Positions 31,836 through 40,518 of a stretch of 52,994 nt of DNA are shown here, in pieces. The notes under the pieces were generated by a model. It did no database searches. It was not told the DNA's origin and was given only the letters and a program-made list of their open reading frames with translations. Made by a program: the position numbers and the translations under genes. Position 1 is the first letter of the stretch. Each line of letters opens with the position of its first letter. Source of the DNA: Oligoflexales bacterium (lineage in GTDB: Bacteria > Bdellovibrionota_B > Oligoflexia > Oligoflexales > Bog-1112). The stretch is from positions 1 through 52,994 of the forward strand of contig JABSRF010000004.1 in NCBI GenBank assembly GCA_013215275.1. The letters run 5' to 3'.

Positions 31836-32638
31836 CAGCTAACCTCCTCGATATATGGGCTATACCCTGGCCAGTTGTTTTTCTTTGCAAAAATGTATTT
31901 ATTTAGCGCTATTCTCCACTCCTTTTTAAACTCTTCTATTTTATTAGCGCTGTAGCTGATTGCATGGGTCAGAAATGGGTAAGCGTTTTCCACTGCAATG
32001 AAGGTCCATGTAGGCTCATGGCCTGTAATTTCTTTGTATCCGTTGGTATAGTGAGCCAATTGCCAAGAGTACTTCAGCTTGAAGCGAACAATAGAATCAA
32101 AGCCTCCATATCTAAGCGAAGCATCGAAGGTGGTCTTAAAATCCACAAGGTGGTGATCCGGCCTAAGCCAGTCTATAAGCGCCTTACAGCGCTCCCCTGA
32201 AATGGGATCCACCCAAAACATGGGTACCTCTGCTTGTCCTTCCGATAGGAGGATTGAGCTTGCAGGATGGGACAGTACACTTGCGGCCATCTGGTGAACG
32301 TCATCCCACTCTTTTGGGGTAAGCACGATTTTTAGAGGATTTTCTTTGATAGTATGAAGGTATGGCTTCGTGCGTTTATCCGAAACTGGAGCTTGCACAT
32401 AAAGAGTATCAAACTTGTCTTTCTGAGCAATTAGCACATGAGTCGCATTGCCTTTTATCAGGGAATCGTCTTTTTTCTCCTTTTTGGCAGGCTTATCCGG
32501 GTCTAACTCATAGGCATAGTAGTGAGCTGTGGTTGGATACTCATGAAGCGCTTTTTTAACTGTGGAGTAGTTAATAGCATCCTCAGACCTGTATTCTTTC
32601 TCGCTAACACTCGGCTCAATGCTCGGGTATAAAATCAT
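31835..32638 (-). CDS. RecE-like PD-(D/E)XK exonuclease
   Basis: A 267-aa protein of the exodeoxyribonuclease VIII-like PDDEXK family: NYSTVKKALHEYPTTAHYYAY at the N-terminus, KGNATHVLIAQKDKFD, then nuclease core EVPMFWVDPISGERCKALIDWLRPDHHLVDFKTT, with the DW and D-x-K residues, and HYTNGYKEITGHEPTWTFIAVEN. It would resect double-strand ends for the downstream ERF annealing protein. Confidence 0.88.
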   Translation of the reverse strand: MILYPSIEPSVSEKEYRSEDAINYSTVKKALHEYPTTAHYYAYELDPDKPAKKEKKDDSLIKGNATHVLIAQKDKFDTLYVQAPVSDKRTKPYLHTIKENPLKIVLTPKEWDDVHQMAASVLSHPASSILLSEGQAEVPMFWVDPISGERCKALIDWLRPDHHLVDFKTTFDASLRYGGFDSIVRFKLKYSWQLAHYTNGYKEITGHEPTWTFIAVENAYPFLTHAISYSANKIEEFKKEWRIALNKYIFAKKNNWPGYSPYIEEVS

Positions 32639-32670
32639 GAAAACCTCCTATCTACCTCTAATAAAGGAGG

Positions 32671-32687
32671 GAGGGCAAAAAGCCCTC
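32671..32687. repeat. short hairpin between exonuclease and membrane-protein genes
   Basis: GAGGGC-aaaaa-GCCCTC, a 6-bp perfect stem. It lies in the 50-bp gap between two minus-strand genes and may attenuate or stabilise the operon transcript. No long T-run follows. Confidence 0.45.
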
Positions 32688-32691
32688 ACCG

Positions 32692-32970
32692 TTAACGAAT
32701 GGCCTTTTCTGCCCTCTTCCGCTTAGATTCCGGCAATTTTATTGAGCCGATGTAGTCGAAAAGGAAGAAAATAGCTCTCATAATCTTGCTCTGTTCAACA
32801 AACTGGAGAAACTTTTCTAAGGCGTTCCAGTCTGTCTTCTCAGCTACATCTGCAAGGAAAATAAAGAGCGGTTTAGCCACTAAGCGGAACGAGCCTATTA
32901 CTAGAAGTAAGCTAGCAATATGGGGGCTCGTAGCTGCTAGGTGTTGGACAAGTTGGGTTAATGCTTCCAT
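32692..32970 (-). CDS. small membrane protein, holin candidate
   Basis: A 92-aa protein: hydrophobic stretch IASLLLVIGSFRLVAKPLFIFLADVA, a second amphipathic segment MRAIFFLFDYIGSI and a basic C-terminus (ESKRKRAEKAIR). AAAGGAGG precedes the ATG. Topology and size fit a holin, but its location in the early operon, away from the endolysin, argues for caution. Confidence 0.5.
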   Translation of the reverse strand: MEALTQLVQHLAATSPHIASLLLVIGSFRLVAKPLFIFLADVAEKTDWNALEKFLQFVEQSKIMRAIFFLFDYIGSIKLPESKRKRAEKAIR

Positions 32971-33046
32971 TATCTACCTCCTTTTGGACGTGCTGTAATC
33001 AGCACAAGATCGCTAAAATCTGGGTAAAGTGATTCCATAGTCCCTC

Positions 33047-33565
33047 TTAGATTTGATAGCCGAATGAAAGCTCTGCCGTTGGTGTAACTCCCTTGGCTCG
33101 TCCAGAGCCCAAGAGCTCATGATTTTTGACATGTACCTGCGCGAGCCCGCCTGTGAGGCTAGTATTAAAGCCGGAATCCCACACCCAGCGATAGCCCATT
33201 GATACCTCACCTTTGAGGGCATTCGTGTGGGATTTTGAATCACCTTTGATGTCTAGTCTTGAGGCGTGGACTCCAACCAAGGAGATAAAGGAGTCTTCAT
33301 GAAATCCGCCTGGGACATGGCTTAGGCGTAAACCAACACCTTTTGCGCTGCCCTTAACCCCGGTCAATACTGATAGGTCATGGACATAGCCGACGTCAGC
33401 GCCAACCGAAACTGTATCTGAGACGCCCACATCAAACCCGGCTTCTAAGCCATTAAAGACTGCAGCTAAGGGATTTACGCGGAGATTGGTTATAGTATCC
33501 AGAGCATAAACTGATGATGATGTTAAAGCGAAAAGAGATAGTAAAAAAAAGTAAAGATTTTTCAT
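33047..33565 (-). CDS. predicted outer-membrane beta-barrel, DUF3575-like
   Basis: A 172-aa protein with a signal peptide (MKNLYFFLLSLFALTSSSVYA) and alternating beta strands: TNLRVNPLAAVFNGLEAGFDVGVSDTVSVGADVGYVHD, ending GVTPTAELSFGYQI with a terminal hydrophobic residue. It resembles DUF3575-type barrels. Phage-encoded barrels such as Lom alter the lysogen surface, so lysogenic conversion or superinfection exclusion is plausible. It sits among replication genes, which suggests a cargo gene. Confidence 0.65.
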   Translation of the reverse strand: MKNLYFFLLSLFALTSSSVYALDTITNLRVNPLAAVFNGLEAGFDVGVSDTVSVGADVGYVHDLSVLTGVKGSAKGVGLRLSHVPGGFHEDSFISLVGVHASRLDIKGDSKSHTNALKGEVSMGYRWVWDSGFNTSLTGGLAQVHVKNHELLGSGRAKGVTPTAELSFGYQI

Positions 33566-33655
33566 TTAAGTAATTCCATAAGTAAAAAGGTTCAAAAAAG
33601 GTTAAAGGTCGTTTGGTTATTTAGTAGCTATTTCATGACTCTCTCCTTATTGAGT

Positions 33656-33689
33656 GCGTTTAAACAGTCTGGAGTGAGAGCGTTTAAAC
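33656..33689. repeat. GCGTTTAAAC direct repeat pair
   Basis: GCGTTTAAAC is present at 33656-33665 and 33680-33689, 24 bp apart, upstream of the beta-barrel gene and downstream of the SprT gene. It may be an operator pair for the barrel gene. Confidence 0.35.
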
Positions 33690-33700
33690 GTTGTGAGTTA

Positions 33701-34276
33701 TTAACCAAGCACCATTTCCTGGTGGCAAAGACCACACAAAGGTGCTGCAATATCTAGGGTTTTCTTGGAAATTCTTGCTATATATTCGGGATGGTCATTT
33801 CTGCAAACCATCTTTAGTTGCCTAGTGCTCTGCTTTTTTTCTTCCTCTGGTTTAGATAATGAAGCATGGGGGTACTCACCTATTACCTGGGCGTACTCTT
33901 TGATGTAGTTGGTTAAATCCTCTCCAGCGTAGGTTGCAGTTAATTTCCCCTCTAAGCCTATTGCTCGGGCACATTTTCCAAAGGTAGCGTTATGACCGTT
34001 TTCAATGCCTACAATTACATGAACAAGCTCATGAGCAAGCACATCTGCTGCACGAACTGACTCAGAGACTACGTGGCTTATCATGATTTCAAAGGTGCAA
34101 TCGTCGGAAGCATCACAAGACCAACATTCACCTAGCACCTGATTTTTCGCAAAGGCACCTTTAGATGGTAATGAGCAGGAGAATCTTATTTTCTCGGGGA
34201 TATCCTCATACCCACTGCTTTTAAAGCGTTTGTAAAGATGTTGAGCCATCTCGTTTAACCACTTCTCTCGATTCAT
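33701..34276 (-). CDS. SprT-like zinc metalloprotease
   Basis: A 191-aa protein with HELVHVIVGIENGHNATF, the HExxH zinc site and the downstream GH pattern of SprT-like proteins. A cysteine-rich C-terminus (CRNDHPEYIARISKKTLDIAAPLCGLCH) supplies a zinc ribbon, also typical. SprT/Spartan proteins process DNA-protein crosslinks, which would suit a replicating phage. The ATG at 34276 has AAAGGAG upstream; the track start at 34312 lacks one. Confidence 0.87.
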   Translation of the reverse strand: MNREKWLNEMAQHLYKRFKSSGYEDIPEKIRFSCSLPSKGAFAKNQVLGECWSCDASDDCTFEIMISHVVSESVRAADVLAHELVHVIVGIENGHNATFGKCARAIGLEGKLTATYAGEDLTNYIKEYAQVIGEYPHASLSKPEEEKKQSTRQLKMVCRNDHPEYIARISKKTLDIAAPLCGLCHQEMVLG

Positions 34277-34407
34277 TAACTGCTCCTTTAATTGGGTGGG
34301 CACAAGGCCCACCGCTTAGGACGACACACAAATAAAGGCAATGCTATGAAGCAAGTCTCTTACTGGTGTGGTGAAGATAGCTAGGGGAGTTGCGGCGGGA
34401 TATGAAA

Positions 34408-34424
34408 AGCCGGAAATTCCGGCT
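34408..34424 (-). terminator. terminator-like palindrome upstream of sprT
   Basis: AGCCGGAA-a-TTCCGGCT is a perfect palindrome of 8-bp arms, followed on the minus strand by TTTTC. It could end the helicase/primase transcript ahead of the sprT gene. The T-run is short. Confidence 0.45.
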
Positions 34425-34454
34425 CTAAATTTGTAAGCTGTTGATATAATGGAA

Positions 34455-34816
34455 TGTACCCAGTGTACCCAACGAAATATAGGATGGGCACACTTTTTGG
34501 GTACACTTTTTTATCAGTTTAATTAGTTAGTTAGATACTCTAAATTCTATTTGTACCCAGTGTACCCAAGAAATAAAAAGATATAGATATATAGAGATAT
34601 AAATAAAAATAAAAAAATATATCTGACTGTGGATGTATTTTATTTTTTTTATTTTCCCCTATCCCTATATATATTTCTTTTTCAGAAAAAGTGGGTACAT
34701 TGGGTACACTTCGAGATTTAAGCTTTAAGCACCTATAATATTGGAAAATATTTGTACCCAAAAAGTGTGCCCAACCCAAAATCAGGGTGGGTACAGTGGG
34801 TACATTTTTGGGTACA
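34455..34816. repeat. 13 TGGGTACA iterons flanking an AT-rich core
   Basis: Eleven exact TGGGTACA/TGTACCCA copies and two TGGGCACA/TGTGCCCA variants. Starts are 34455, 34464, 34485, 34498, 34552, 34561, 34692, 34701, 34753, 34766, 34788, 34797 and 34809. Four tandem pairs have starts nine bases apart. Inner pairs face each other (TGTACCCA at 34552/34561, TGGGTACA at 34692/34701) across about 120 bp of almost pure A/T. This is the expected layout of an iteron origin with an unwinding element. Confidence 0.8.
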
Positions 34817-34826
34817 CTTGGAGAAA

Positions 34827-37586
34827 TTAGCTAGATATGGGGATTAGTTTGAGGCATTCAGCTTCAATTGTGCGGAATTTGCCATCGAGGACAATGACTT
34901 TCAGGTTGGGGTTGGACTTTAATTGCTTGCTGATACCAACGATAGCATCACGCTCAATCTTATCTTTGTGCTGGAAAATGTTATTTATAACTTCAACTTG
35001 AGTACCTGCAGGGAACACATCGGTGCCATATTGAGCTTCATCCTTAAGCGACCAAACTTTTGGCGGCTCACATTCTTCACGGTTTAAGATTAAATCAACT
35101 GGAATATACACGCTCTTGTCCAGTATTCCTGAGATCCTAATGGATTGCCGCTTTAAGGCCCCTTTGAGTCTTCCAAGGGAGTGATTCCAGTTTTTCCAAT
35201 GGGATTTTTCAAAAATTTTTGCAAGCTCCACATGCTTGCTGAATACAGCTAGGTACTCCTTCCCTTCTTTTTGATGGACCTTCATACCATACTTCTCCAG
35301 CTCCTTTTTGTGTGGTCCTTGCAGGATATTGACAATTGTATCCTCAAGGTGGCTAACTTGATCGCCAAAATCGCGTGTGTACCTTATCTTAGTGGTTAAT
35401 AGATGGTTTAAACATAATTCTTCATCCCGCTCAGTCTTGGAGAGATCCTTATCTGTAAGGCATTTCATCATCAAACATAGGTTTCTGGCAGCATCTTCCG
35501 TTGGAGGTTGATCCGATGTAAGACTAAAGTAGCTAGCTAATAACATTCCGGTTTGGTCTGCATAGCGTGAGGTATGCCCCATCTGTAAGATAACTTTCTT
35601 AAAGACTCTGTATCCCTCATTAATATTGTCAATTTGCTGGATAGCTCTTGCAAAAAGCCTAAGACCAAACTCGGGAGTGATTTTTTCGCAGGCAGCTAAA
35701 AGGTTAGCTTCATGAATTGGATCTGAGTTGTGACGTGCAAGTTCAAGTATGGAAAAGCGGCCCTTATCCTGAGCGCTTTTGAGGTGAACCTTGATCGAGC
35801 ATACTAAAGCAGTGACTTGGGGATCATAGTTTAATGCTGTACCACTTGTGGTTCCTTTATACATACGGGCGCTTGTAGGGCTCCATGATTGCCTCAGAAA
35901 CTCTATAATGCCTTGCTGGATATAGTTGTTAGATTCCGTCTCAAATTCATCGTATATGACCGGCAAAGAGTCACCTTGTAGGGTTTGCCTGATACCAGCA
36001 GCAGTGGTATCTTGTCCTGCTTTCATGAACCCATCTTCACCACCTAATGCGGGGGTCAATACATCGTTAAACAAAAGCGATTTTCCACACCCCTCACTGG
36101 CTGTAACCCATAGCCTGGGTCTTATAGGTAGCGCTCCTGATACTCTTGCAGTTGCAACCCATCCTAAGAACAAGGGGATTGAGTCGTAACACTCCCAAGA
36201 AAAGTGTTTGATAGCCATGATGAGAAGCTTGCATTCCTCCACTGTTAACGGTGTTGGTGGCTCTGGAAACGAAAACTGTGAAGCTGTGTAGGTGTAAGTT
36301 GAGTGGATGTCTGACATATCCTTCATGGTCCCATCCACTATGAGTTTTGAGCCTGTGTTCACTACCGTTGCTTTTTTATCCTTCCAGACACCAACACCTC
36401 TGACTTTGTGGGGTGAAAAGATCCCAGCATCCATAGACTCAGAAATGATCTGTGCTTTTGCTTGGTCCCAATAGACGCCACCGTCTGGTTTAGGGAACAT
36501 GACTTCTAGCTCATCAAGGGGAAAGGGTATTAATTCACATACGTTGCTGTTACTTACAGAGCGAGTTTTTTGTATTGTGTGATTCTTATAGCTATAGAAA
36601 TAATGGTAAGGACCATTTTGCCCAAGAGCCCTGTATGTGATTTTCTCGCCATCTTCTAAGCAAAGCTGGTCCTTTACCTCATCGAGCCCTTCTCTAACAT
36701 GAAGGTCGTTAAAATCGGTGGTAGCTTTTCCATCGTATTCCATAAATACGGGAAAAACCGGCTTGTTCATAAAGAGCTTAGATGCTTTTATAGCCTCGGT
36801 TTTGCCTGGGTTTCCTTCTGTAGCATGGTCATCATCACCAGCGACAACGAAGTTGACCTTGGGATACTCTTTCTTAAGAAGCTTTGAGACTTCCACAAGG
36901 TTATGTTTGGTGAAGGTCGCAACCACCACATTGCCTGTAGCTAGTCTAAGGCTTGCGCCCGTAGCCCATCCTTCGCAAATATAAACAACCTTTGATGGGT
37001 TAGTTAAATGACCGAATGTGTATATGCTACCAGTAAGCACAGTACCTAGGATCTGGTACTTACCGCCATCGGCAGAGATCCTTTGGCCACCCATGATTGA
37101 GCCTTTTATGGATCGGAACGGGATAAATAGCTTGTCACCGTCCATACAAAGGTCGAACGGCTCGATTAACTTTCGCTTTAAATAAGGATGGTCAGCGTTA
37201 GCCTTAGTCCCACGATCCAAGATCTTTTTAGCAGTCATCCTTGCTTCTTCGTTCAGCTTTTTCTTAGATTCATCGGCAACTTTCTTCGCTTTTTTCTGAG
37301 CGAACTTAATGTCTTCTTTCTCATTCCGGGAAAGCTTAACCTCTGGAGTAAAGGTATACTTTTCTTCATCACTGCTAGCCCAATCACCGAAGGTAACACA
37401 AAGGTATAACAAGCCTTTGGAGGTGGTTAGGTAGCTACCAATATACCAAGCTGAATTTCTGGACAAACCCTCACAACGTCTCAATTTTCCGTCCAAAATT
37501 GGATCATAGATGCTTACATCCCTAGAGGCTGCAAAGCGGATAAACTCTTCACGGAGGTCGTATTCGGTTCTCATATCTTCGCTCAT
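34827..37586 (-). CDS. TOPRIM primase-helicase
   Basis: A 919-aa replication protein. Residues about 150-300 are a TOPRIM primase core (VVYICEGWATGASL with E205; VVAGDDDHA at 249-255). A P-loop ATPase follows: TASEGCGKS at about 495-503, VIYDEFETES as Walker B, and a helicase-like C-terminal region. The layout is like phage alpha/P4-type or DUF927-type primase-helicases. No CHC2-type zinc finger is clear at the N-terminus. It overlaps the SF2 helicase stop by 4 bp and ends 10 bp from the iteron array, so it is the likely initiator or loader at that origin. Confidence 0.9.
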   Translation of the reverse strand: MSEDMRTEYDLREEFIRFAASRDVSIYDPILDGKLRRCEGLSRNSAWYIGSYLTTSKGLLYLCVTFGDWASSDEEKYTFTPEVKLSRNEKEDIKFAQKKAKKVADESKKKLNEEARMTAKKILDRGTKANADHPYLKRKLIEPFDLCMDGDKLFIPFRSIKGSIMGGQRISADGGKYQILGTVLTGSIYTFGHLTNPSKVVYICEGWATGASLRLATGNVVVATFTKHNLVEVSKLLKKEYPKVNFVVAGDDDHATEGNPGKTEAIKASKLFMNKPVFPVFMEYDGKATTDFNDLHVREGLDEVKDQLCLEDGEKITYRALGQNGPYHYFYSYKNHTIQKTRSVSNSNVCELIPFPLDELEVMFPKPDGGVYWDQAKAQIISESMDAGIFSPHKVRGVGVWKDKKATVVNTGSKLIVDGTMKDMSDIHSTYTYTASQFSFPEPPTPLTVEECKLLIMAIKHFSWECYDSIPLFLGWVATARVSGALPIRPRLWVTASEGCGKSLLFNDVLTPALGGEDGFMKAGQDTTAAGIRQTLQGDSLPVIYDEFETESNNYIQQGIIEFLRQSWSPTSARMYKGTTSGTALNYDPQVTALVCSIKVHLKSAQDKGRFSILELARHNSDPIHEANLLAACEKITPEFGLRLFARAIQQIDNINEGYRVFKKVILQMGHTSRYADQTGMLLASYFSLTSDQPPTEDAARNLCLMMKCLTDKDLSKTERDEELCLNHLLTTKIRYTRDFGDQVSHLEDTIVNILQGPHKKELEKYGMKVHQKEGKEYLAVFSKHVELAKIFEKSHWKNWNHSLGRLKGALKRQSIRISGILDKSVYIPVDLILNREECEPPKVWSLKDEAQYGTDVFPAGTQVEVINNIFQHKDKIERDAIVGISKQLKSNPNLKVIVLDGKFRTIEAECLKLIPISS

Positions 37587-39070
37587 AGTGGACTTACCTC
37601 CGGTGCATAAATCTCATAAATATTGGATAGGTTTTTGTACGGGCAATAACGCTTGGCAATGGACTTGCCATACTCTTCTTCAAGTTTCCTAAAGACGAAT
37701 CCGGTTTTATAGTTTCTCATTTTGCCGATCTTAGCCCATTTGCGGCATGATGCTAGAACGAGATTGGAATTAATTTCCATCATCTCGGACTCTTCTTTTT
37801 CCTCTTCAGGATCATCCTTTGGTGGAACTGGGTCTGGCTCGGGGAATTCATGACCACAGCCAGGACAAGTGCGATCTCTAGACATACGGAAACAGAGGTT
37901 GCAGGAGGGGCATTCGGTCAAACCAAACTCATCATCCTTTTCCTCTTTAGGGGTGGGTTCGAAGTAAGCCTCTGGTGCGTCTTCCACCAGACCGTGTTCT
38001 TTAAGGCATTGAGCGAAGTCTAACACCTTGCAGTGCTTCTTTTCGTAGCCATCTTTAGAATATGGTCTAGTCCCTCGGCCAACCATTTGATGAAATAAAA
38101 TCAATGATTTAGTAGGCCTACAGAGTAAAATCATTTCAATTGCTGGACGATCGAGGCCGGTGGTGCAGGTATCCACATTAAAGACAACTCGGAGCTCACC
38201 GCTCATAAGGCGGTCGAGGATTTTGTTTCGCTCCTTCATGGACTTGGTGTGATCGATGTAATCTGCAGGGATGTCATTATCGGTGAAAAATGCTGCCATA
38301 GCTTTGGCATGAGCTATAGAAACACAAAAAGCCAGAGCGGGCTTGCCTTCATCATGTTTGTGAAAGTCTTCTAGTATCTCACTAAAAATTTCCTTCTTAT
38401 TTATGGCAAGCTCAACATCCTCGGCAACATAGTCATCACTTTTTTTATCCACCCTCAGCTTTGAGGTATCAATCTTAACCAGCACATAATAGCGAGGATG
38501 GATAAGGAAGCCCAACTGGGCTAGTTGGTCAAACTTGATAGGCCATTCGACGCGATCAAAAACATCATCAAAGCCCCTCTTTAAATAAGGGGTAGCTGTG
38601 AAACCGGCTTTTGGGCAGTCATAGCTATTGTATAGCTCGACGCAATTGTCGCTCATGATCCGATGGATTTCATCCATGATAATGAGATCAGCTTTAGGCT
38701 TATGCTTGCGTCTAACAAGGGTATCTATGGAGCATAATTGGACCTTAGCCTTACGATTTGTCAGCTTATGCTTCGCCTGGATGACTCCAAATTTAATATC
38801 AAACCTTTGCAAGTGCTCCGCAAATTGCTCGATTAGTTGGATACCGTGGATGACAATCATCACACGAAGGCCAAGAACCTCAGCAACAAACTTAACAAGG
38901 TAAGCCATAATGATGGACTTGCCTCCGCCCGTAGCGAGGTGAATAAGGGTGGAGTTCCATTGCCTCAAGAAATTTAGGATGAGCTCCGTTTGGTAAGGTC
39001 GAGGCTTAGCAAAAGGTAGCTCAATAGCTCTGAGTTTATCCCGATTGGGATCTTGCCTAACTAGCTGCAT
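37583..39070 (-). CDS. SF2 DEAD/DEAH-box helicase with zinc ribbon
   Basis: A 495-aa protein from the ATG at 39070 (GGAGG upstream; the track start at 39094 is inside the preceding gene). Motifs in order: Q-like PRPYQTELI, Walker A TGGGKS, DEIH, FTATP, then QMVGRGTRP (motif VI). After the core CPSCNLCFRMSRDRTCPGCGHEF forms a four-cysteine zinc ribbon. Acidic linker and basic tail follow. It would unwind or remodel replication forks and recombination intermediates. Confidence 0.95.
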   Translation of the reverse strand: MQLVRQDPNRDKLRAIELPFAKPRPYQTELILNFLRQWNSTLIHLATGGGKSIIMAYLVKFVAEVLGLRVMIVIHGIQLIEQFAEHLQRFDIKFGVIQAKHKLTNRKAKVQLCSIDTLVRRKHKPKADLIIMDEIHRIMSDNCVELYNSYDCPKAGFTATPYLKRGFDDVFDRVEWPIKFDQLAQLGFLIHPRYYVLVKIDTSKLRVDKKSDDYVAEDVELAINKKEIFSEILEDFHKHDEGKPALAFCVSIAHAKAMAAFFTDNDIPADYIDHTKSMKERNKILDRLMSGELRVVFNVDTCTTGLDRPAIEMILLCRPTKSLILFHQMVGRGTRPYSKDGYEKKHCKVLDFAQCLKEHGLVEDAPEAYFEPTPKEEKDDEFGLTECPSCNLCFRMSRDRTCPGCGHEFPEPDPVPPKDDPEEEKEESEMMEINSNLVLASCRKWAKIGKMRNYKTGFVFRKLEEEYGKSIAKRYCPYKNLSNIYEIYAPEVSPL

Positions 39071-39266
39071 TAATATCCTCCCATCCCAGAGCAACCAATG
39101 TGCTAATTATTTTTTTCCTGGTTTTAGGTTGAGGGTTCGCTACTAAAGGAAGATCTTTGCGAGTTGAGGCAGGAATCCCAGCTTTTTTACATACCGTATT
39201 GGCATCTTTGCCAACCTGACTTGCTGCAACCTGGAGTTGTTCCCAAAAAGTTACATTTGAAAGCAT
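39057..39266 (-). CDS. small HTH / Cro-like protein
   Basis: A 69-aa protein (MLSNVTFWEQLQVAASQVGKDANTVCKKAGIPASTRKDLPLVANPQPKTRKKIISTLVALGW), with the layout of a small XRE-type HTH. AAGGA precedes the ATG at 39266; the track start at 39332 is less likely. It is the second gene of the early operon, where Cro-like regulators usually lie, and overlaps the helicase start by 14 bp. Confidence 0.6.
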   Translation of the reverse strand: MLSNVTFWEQLQVAASQVGKDANTVCKKAGIPASTRKDLPLVANPQPKTRKKIISTLVALGWEDINAAS

Positions 39267-39420
39267 AAAAGCAATCCTTTCCGTGTGAGGTTCTGCTAAA
39301 AGTGTGGTCCTGCTTTTTATGTAGCCCTGCAAGTGTGTGAAACCTGCGGTTATAAGGTAAAGCGGTAGCTAGGCACTGTTTAAACAGGCTCATTTGTGGT
39401 GCTAACGCTTAGGGATTAAA

Positions 39421-39858
39421 CTAGAGTTTCATTAGTTTTCTAGCGGTACTATCAAGATCCCACCTAATATTCATAGGGCCCTGATGAACCTTTCCTTTAA
39501 CTTCAGTGGTCATGAAGTTTACTTTAGATAGCAACTTCCCATCTTTCGTCGGCTCCCACCCCTTGCTGGATTTAGTCTGCAAGCCATGAGCAGCTAGGAG
39601 CTTATTTACATCCCTTGCAGCAAGACTAGATGTTGAATACCCTTTCTGTTGCAAGGTAATACCCAATTGAGTGGGAGTTCCAAATTCTTCTTCTTTTTTA
39701 TTAGTAGTATCGATATTATGTGATGGTTGTACTGAAACGTCTGTGTGACTTTTTATATATGCCATTGCAAGAGCATCGGCTTTGTCCTCAGAGAACCCTA
39801 CTCTTAAAGCGTCACTCTTGATCCCGATTGCTTGTTGAGCTATTGAGCTAAACTTCAT
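39421..39858 (-). CDS. winged-helix antirepressor-like protein
   Basis: A 145-aa protein, first gene of the early operon. Residues about 63-140 (TPTQLGITLQQKGYSTSSLAARDVNKLLAAHGLQTKSSKGWEPTKDGKLLSKVNFM...QGPMNIRWDLDSTARKL) match the wHTH module at the C-terminus of phage antirepressors (TPTxLG...VNKLLxxxGLQ...W.PT.xGK...I.W). The N-terminal part is helical (SEDKADALAMAYIKSH). It is a likely early regulator; GAGGG precedes the ATG. Confidence 0.7.
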   Translation of the reverse strand: MKFSSIAQQAIGIKSDALRVGFSEDKADALAMAYIKSHTDVSVQPSHNIDTTNKKEEEFGTPTQLGITLQQKGYSTSSLAARDVNKLLAAHGLQTKSSKGWEPTKDGKLLSKVNFMTTEVKGKVHQGPMNIRWDLDSTARKLMKL

Positions 39859-40044
39859 TTTTTACCCTCTCGTCCTAAGTCGTTAAAAAAATCCTTTAGA
39901 TCTCGATATGGTAAAAAAATGTATGAAATACTTTCTTGCAAAACAAGTCAAAAAATATACATAAAAATGTGTCAAAGCCTTGGTGAGGGTACTATTTGTA
40001 TAAAACACCCAACTTTCATACAGAAAAAATGAGGGCGTTAAAAA
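39859..40044. promoter_or_regulatory. divergent control region (genetic switch candidate)
   Basis: 186 bp separate the early operon (minus) and the XRE/two-component operon (plus). It includes CTTG-caaaa-CAAG (about 39937-39949), GTAT-gaa-ATAC (about 39921-39931), TTGACT on the minus strand as a possible -35, and TATAAA (39999-40004) as a possible -10 for the plus operon. Both flanking genes have similar GAGGG-plus-A-rich leaders. Such divergent regions hold phage switches. Confidence 0.5.
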
Positions 40045-40518
40045 ATGAACCAGGAATACAAAAAAATTGTACAAAATCAATTGAGACAATTCTTAAGAGC
40101 CTACCGTCATGCTGAAAACATCAGCGCAGAAGATGCAGCTTGCAAACTTGACCTGGAAATAACTAGTTATCGAAAGCTAGAAGGTCTCAAGCCTGAAAAT
40201 AGAGTAATAAGCAGCATCAGCTACCTAGAAAAGATTGCAAAACTAAGGGCTAAATCTCTCGTTGATTTCATCTCTTTCTTAACCCCTCAAGATTTGGTGA
40301 ATGGTTTAGGTAGAGGCTTATACCTATGGGAAAAAAATATTATTTCTGGCTTTGAAAAAATGAGTGTATCTAAGCGGAATAAATTTCTTAACTATCTCAG
40401 CAAGCTAGAGGAAGATGAGCTAGCTGATTTTTATGACCACTTAGTTGAAATGTCTAAAAAGCGATCTTCAAAAATTTCTTTCACAACTCGCATATTAAGG
40501 GAGCTAAAGGATGACTAG
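40045..40518 (+). CDS. XRE-family HTH protein, repressor candidate
   Basis: A 157-aa protein. Residues about 13-48 (LRQFLRAYRHAENISAEDAACKLDLEITSYRKLEG) have the XRE HTH pattern. The C-terminal 90 residues are helical, with no visible LexA-type Ser/Lys protease motif, so RecA-mediated autocleavage is unlikely. It is divergent from the early operon and overlaps the receiver gene by 8 bp. A CI-like lysogeny repressor controlled through the two-component genes is the most economical reading, but unproven. Confidence 0.72.
   Translation: MNQEYKKIVQNQLRQFLRAYRHAENISAEDAACKLDLEITSYRKLEGLKPENRVISSISYLEKIAKLRAKSLVDFISFLTPQDLVNGLGRGLYLWEKNIISGFEKMSVSKRNKFLNYLSKLEEDELADFYDHLVEMSKKRSSKISFTTRILRELKDD

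Larger units (their letters stand above)
34313..34826. other. non-coding locus with iterons and AT-rich core: candidate lytic origin
   Basis: 514 bp without a gene. On the 34.3 kb side a GGTGGGC/GCCCACC hairpin (34295-34313) and a terminator-like palindrome (34408-34424) sit beyond the sprT start. From 34455 to 34816 there are 13 copies of an 8-bp motif around an AT-rich core. It lies directly downstream of the primase-helicase gene. Confidence 0.6.

Noticed and set aside
34540-34779. 79-aa minus-strand ORF within the iteron region
   Set aside because: Its composition (many F, Y, I and K) is that expected of AT-rich repeat DNA, and it runs through the iterons without a ribosome-binding site.
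40045-40518. LexA/CI-type self-cleaving repressor
   Set aside because: The C-terminal half is helical and has no Ala-Gly cleavage site or Ser-Lys dyad that I can recognise.
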